From NCBI GenBank assembly GCA_907163375.1, contig CAJQUW010005326.1:124001-188000 (forward strand): 64,000 nucleotides of DNA, written 5' to 3'. Positions 59,879-64,000 of the stretch are shown here, piece after piece. Source of the stretch: Prostheceraeus crozeri (taxonomy: Eukaryota; Platyhelminthes; Polycladida; Euryleptidae). Every line of letters begins with the position of its first letter. Position 1 is the first letter of the stretch. The translations under genes were made by a program, and so were the position numbers. The notes under the pieces are model-generated. The model was not told where the DNA came from, made no database searches, and was given only the letters and a program-made list of their open reading frames with translations.

Positions 59879-62247
59879 CAGGGCTGTGGAGCCGATGCGT
59901 TATCTCATCGGCTCCGGCTCCGGCTCCACGACACTGATGTGAAAGGCTCCGGCTCCGGCTCGGCTCCGGCTCCGACTTCAAATTCAGGTTCTATCTATGC
60001 TGGTTATCCTGGATCCGTTGAACGGGTTTTTTGGATAACGGTGTGGCCTTTAGAGGCTTGCTACAATCATCAAATTAGTTTTCATTAACAAGCAACGACT
60101 TAAGTTAATAATAAAAATGATAATAGCCTAATATAATGACAAATAACATACTTGTCATATATTTTTGCATGAATTGACTGTCTCTGAAAGATAAAATAAA
60201 GTTATAGCCAGGATTGGTTAAATTAGATAAAGATCTCCCGCACTGGCTAAAAATAGCCTAGCCTGCAACCAGTCTACTACGAGGCTACATTGAATAAGAC
60301 CACATGAGTGATGATGATATACCTAATTAGCCGTCACAGGGGCCGAATAGTATAAGCTTTTTAACAAAGCTTGAATATGAAACTGGATAGCGTGTGCCTC
60401 TAAATAGCTTATAGGGCCTGTATCTGCTCGAACATGGAAAGGGTATCGGCTATATAGCCAAATATACCGTATCAATAAAGACATCAATTGCTTTATTGAA
60501 TATTAAAGTGTATATAGGCTAGCTTAGGTTGTTATGGTTATTTGTTATTGCCTTTATTCAATAGTCTGTTGGTCCATGAATAATATGATCGGTGGGTAGC
60601 CCACGACTCATCATCTGTAGAAATTGTAATTTAGATAGCCTCATTGCAGTGTAGGCTAGAAATGTACAATTGAAAATTATACTTAAAAAATTAAAAATAT
60701 CTAATTTAGGACAAGTTTTGTAATTCTATGCAGCATACTTAATAAGTTAAGGCCTAACTTACATTATATTAATTTCGTATTTTTCATTATGGCGTAAAGT
60801 TGCACTAAATAACTCATCAATGATTCATGTATATTATTATATTCAATTTATGTATAACACATTACCACTATTCCTCTGATGATGGTTAGGCTGATGAAAC
60901 TGAACTCGGAGTATCACACAGTATGTTGCAGGGTGCTATGCATAATAAAAATTTGACTGCGAGCACCGAGCAGAAATCCCATCTACTTTGCTAGCTTTCG
61001 AATGCGCGTGCGGTTTAATGTCACAGACAATAGAAAAGGGAGGTCAAAAGGCGCCTTTATTGAGAGCGTCTCAGTCTTTTTTTATTGTTTACATATAAGT
61101 CAGCATGATATCAGCATAAAGTGTTGACAGACGGAAAAAATAATAATGAAAATTCTTGAAATCCACAGGTCTATGACATTTGGGGAAATATTATTACACG
61201 ATACGGCTCTTGTACAGTCCTCCCCCCTCCATTTTTTCTCTGGTCAAAAGATGCAGCACCATTGGATGTCCGTTTCAGCATCACCGGTTTGAGTGTATCA
61301 AACCATGAGCAGCATTCCATCACCATTCCGTGCTGTTGTAAAAATCTACGTGGGTAATTGCGATGTCATGGTCGCAAACTTCGTCAGCAAGTCAACATTG
61401 TAATTTGCCTTCGGGTTTTTCGCATTGAAATATACCCTTTGAATTTTGAAGTCAAAGGAAATTCATTGTGAATGAGATACCTTTAAAATAATAGGGCGCT
61501 ACTAGAGGGCTGGGTCGCTTATTATTGCTATAGCCACTTGAGGACTTGTAGTCAGGTCATTCGTGTGAGTGTGAAGAGTTATCCCTCCAATCAAAATTGA
61601 TCAAATTGAATAATCGATTGTTTTGAAAAATGTAGGTGGGGGACTGCACAAGAGCCTACAATACAATCTAAGGAAATTGGCATTGTCACAGATGCCAGTA
61701 GCTTCTGCCAGTAGCCATACCGATGGATGATAGCCTACATAGTAACCGTATTAGATTTAAGACATTGCGCAAGAAATGTAGCTATATTATCTTTGCTGAC
61801 TGAACTGGAAATGTGTACACAAATGACTGGCGACTTGTCTCTAGGAATCTACAATCATCTAGTTAGCATGCATATAACAAGTCTTCAAATTAATGGATTT
61901 TGGAGAATCCGTTGTCAATATGGAAATTAGTCTTACGAAACATAAAAAAATATTACACATGTGTGTAAATATATAATAAATATAATACAAAAGAAGGCGG
62001 CAACTGCAAAGAAAGATATCGTGGAGGACAGATCATTGGTATACTTAAAAGACATATCTTTAGATTTCAAGTGATTTAATTTTTTTATGATACCAATTTA
62101 TAACTTTCAAAATTCTAGATTTATATCAAAGCTCAAACTATCGGAGCCGGAGCCGGAGCCGGAGCCTTTGTGATAAATCGGCTCCGGCTCCGGCTCCGAC
62201 CAAAACCATCGGCTCCTTAAGGCTCCGCCTCCGGCTCCACAGCCCTT
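59879..62247. mobile_element. hAT-type element with GGAGCC-hexamer ends
   Basis: Left end CAGGGCTGTGGAGCCGATG; right end, inverted, AAGGGCTGTGGAGCCGGAGG. Both ends continue as runs of the hexamer GGCTCC/GGAGCC (59915-59975 and 62142-62235). An 8-bp duplication GTTTGTAC flanks it (59871-59878 and 62248-62255). CAGGGCTGTGGAG is a known style of hAT terminus. The 2.2-kb interior is AT-rich with no transposase I can recognise, so it is probably non-autonomous. Confidence 0.85.
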
Positions 62248-62255
62248 GTTTGTAC

Positions 62256-62601
62256 ACCTGTGGCTAGAAATTACGGCACCAAGTTTGTTGAATGTACTGA
62301 GAAATTACTGATGCGAGCGAAGCGAAGTTGATGAGATTGATTTTTGCAAGGAATGCAACTCAAAGTAAGCGTACACGAAATGTGAGAGATTTCGCTTCAA
62401 AAATAACCATTCTATTGCATCCTTGAAATGGCATTTTGCAATTCGACGTAACTTCAAATATGGTTATAACTTTCGGAATAATTCAAATGATTAGGAAAAT
62501 GCTGAAAAAGTGGCTACTTAAAAGTGCCGTTACTAAACTTTTGAAAATGGAATATTTTTTATAGCTTTTTAATTTCAAATTCTCTATTCGATTTCTATGT
62601 A
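62256..62601. other. No supported feature
   Basis: AT-rich sequence between the hAT-type element and the hairpin. Nothing was seen. Confidence 0.5.
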
Positions 62602-62744
62602 ATGGATAGAGGATGGCTATGCGATTCTCTGGGATATAGAGAGGGAAATTATTTGATGAATCCCGAGGGCTTTAGCCGGAGGGATATATCAAATAATTTC
62701 ACGAGCTATGTCAGAGAATCGTATAGCTATCCTCTATCCGTTAT
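62602..62744. repeat. Hairpin, arms about 63 bp
   Basis: Left arm 62602-62664 and right arm 62681-62744 pair over GGATAGAGGAT(G/A)GCTAT and GAAATTATTTGAT with a few mismatches, around a 16-nt loop that itself contains GGGCTTTAGCC. A second small inverted pair, TGCCAGATTATT (62749) and AATAATCTGGCA (about 62870), follows directly. Confidence 0.85.
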
Positions 62745-62889
62745 AAAGGATGCCAGATTATTAGGACCATAGATATCCGCGACAAAATCCCTCTCTACCT
62801 AGATTTTCCCTGGGAACAAATTTTATCAAATATAGAAGGGATTCTGAAATACGATTCTACAGCTATGCAATAATCTGGCATACTTTATA

Positions 62890-64000
62890 GTATGATAAAT
62901 GGTTGTCAAAAAATTATCCATAGAGGCCTTTTCGAGAAAAAGCCCGATATTTAAAAGTTCAGATCTGAAAATCGGAAGTACGCTACACGTGTTTCTTCAA
63001 AATATCCTTTAAGATTTTTCTACATATGTTTAAGTGATTTGACCTCTATATTGCGAATATGATGCATAAGAAATCATCCATCGAGTGCTTTGCGAGAAAA
63101 CTCTTCGTATCGGACAAAATTGCTGTCAGGGAGATGTTATTCCAATTTCGGGTACAAGCTGCAGAGGACAGTCAAGGGCAGGGTAATAGTGCAAGACGGC
63201 GATTTTTCCTAAGTGGGTTTCATGGACAGGTGAATCGTTGGAGAAAGTGTGCGATTACCGTAATTGATTACATAGAAAAATAGGAACTGCTCGCTCTTCA
63301 ATTGCAGTTTTTACGGAGCTCTTCTTTGTGATCATGTGCCTTTTGTTTAGAGGAAATCATAAATCTTGCCGGTGAAAAGCGATTTTTTTCTCAAAAGACC
63401 TCATTTGTAAGTTATAACTAGTGTTTAAAGGCAAGGAGGCATTATTTTTCAATCAACTCACGTGCAATGTCAACAAGTATTGCAGGCTCCATAATATTTC
63501 CACATTCAGAATAGAAATGATTGATTGGAATATTAATACTTGATTTGCATTACTATTGTGAGTTTTGTGACATAACGTTTTAGTGAACCTATCCAGGTAG
63601 CATGCATTCACCCACTAGTTTTGCAGCTTTAGACCCTATATCAAAGTATCAAGACAAATATTTCTCAAACAGAGAACTGGGTGATGATAACATGAGAATT
63701 ATAACTATTATGAATATACAAATTAATGAAAGCATAATGAAAATATACAATATGATGGTGTTGTGCATTTACAAGTAGTTAAGTAAAGCAAATGATAGGA
63801 CACTGGAAGGAGAGGACACTACATGCGCAGAATAACATGAATGACATTTTTTGATCAGTTTATGAATCACATGGAATGTAATTGAAGATCATGAACATCT
63901 ATATAAACGGCCTGATATCATTTTGAATGTTCTTTATTTTATTTATGGTATTAGGAAAACACAATTCACTTCTATGTGAGTCAAAATCACTTGTATTCTG
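62890..64000. other. No supported feature to window end
   Basis: AT-rich. An open stretch at 63059-63283 has a basic C-terminal part but no motif and no splice evidence. Confidence 0.5.

Noticed and set aside
63059-63283. 74-codon ORF near the window end
   Set aside because: No motif, no splice sites and composition like its surroundings.
1-64000. LTR retrotransposons, retroviral copies, Polintons, CRISPR arrays, rRNA genes
   Set aside because: No supporting motifs or paired long terminal repeats were seen in either strand.

Overview
The window is nuclear DNA from an animal, most likely a marine invertebrate. It is AT-rich, has GT/AG introns of 1-6 kb, and is loaded with decayed LINEs, tRNA-derived SINEs, MITEs and cut-and-paste DNA transposons. 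Nothing in it is bacterial. The species cannot be fixed from the sequence alone. No LTR retroelement, retrovirus or Polinton could be supported.

Region 1 (1-27126): most of the ciliary gene BBS7 lies on the + strand. Seven exons (3302-27126) join in frame into 657 residues plus a stop. About 55 N-terminal residues found in other animals lie upstream of the window or were not recognised. The introns hold a 269-bp tandem duplication, a fold-back hairpin, an RTE-type LINE fragment, two inverted copies of one SINE, an old hAT-like element, a 256-bp hAT-type MITE and a Tc1 transposon with 403-bp inverted repeats.

Region 2 (27127-35300): a nest of mobile DNA. A minus-strand LINE is split by a 433-bp MITE and by a piggyBac element with perfect TTAA target sites. 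Fragments of two other LINEs and a small cysteine-rich minus-strand ORF lie close by.

Region 3 (35290-41772): a 2.1-kb element with 34-bp terminal inverted repeats, of no class I recognise, stands 270 bp upstream of the most striking object in the window. That object is an uninterrupted 1365-codon ORF whose N-terminus looks like a KH fold lacking its RNA-binding GXXG loop, followed by a long Ser/Gln/Lys-rich tail with degenerate 16-residue repeats. I do not recognise its family.

Region 4 (43082-54000): a nearly full-length but broken CR1-type LINE (minus), a mariner relic with a second copy of the 256-bp MITE inserted in it, and another CR1-type LINE (plus) with an insertion.

Region 5 (54000-64000): a probable first coding exon of an unidentified secreted or membrane protein (55286-55591), a nearly perfect 272-bp palindrome, a 2.4-kb hAT-type element whose ends are built of GGAGCC hexamers, and a smaller hairpin.

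BBS7 and the 1365-codon ORF are the clearest host coding sequences. The rest of the window is mainly a record of successive transposon insertions whose relative order can be read from nesting.
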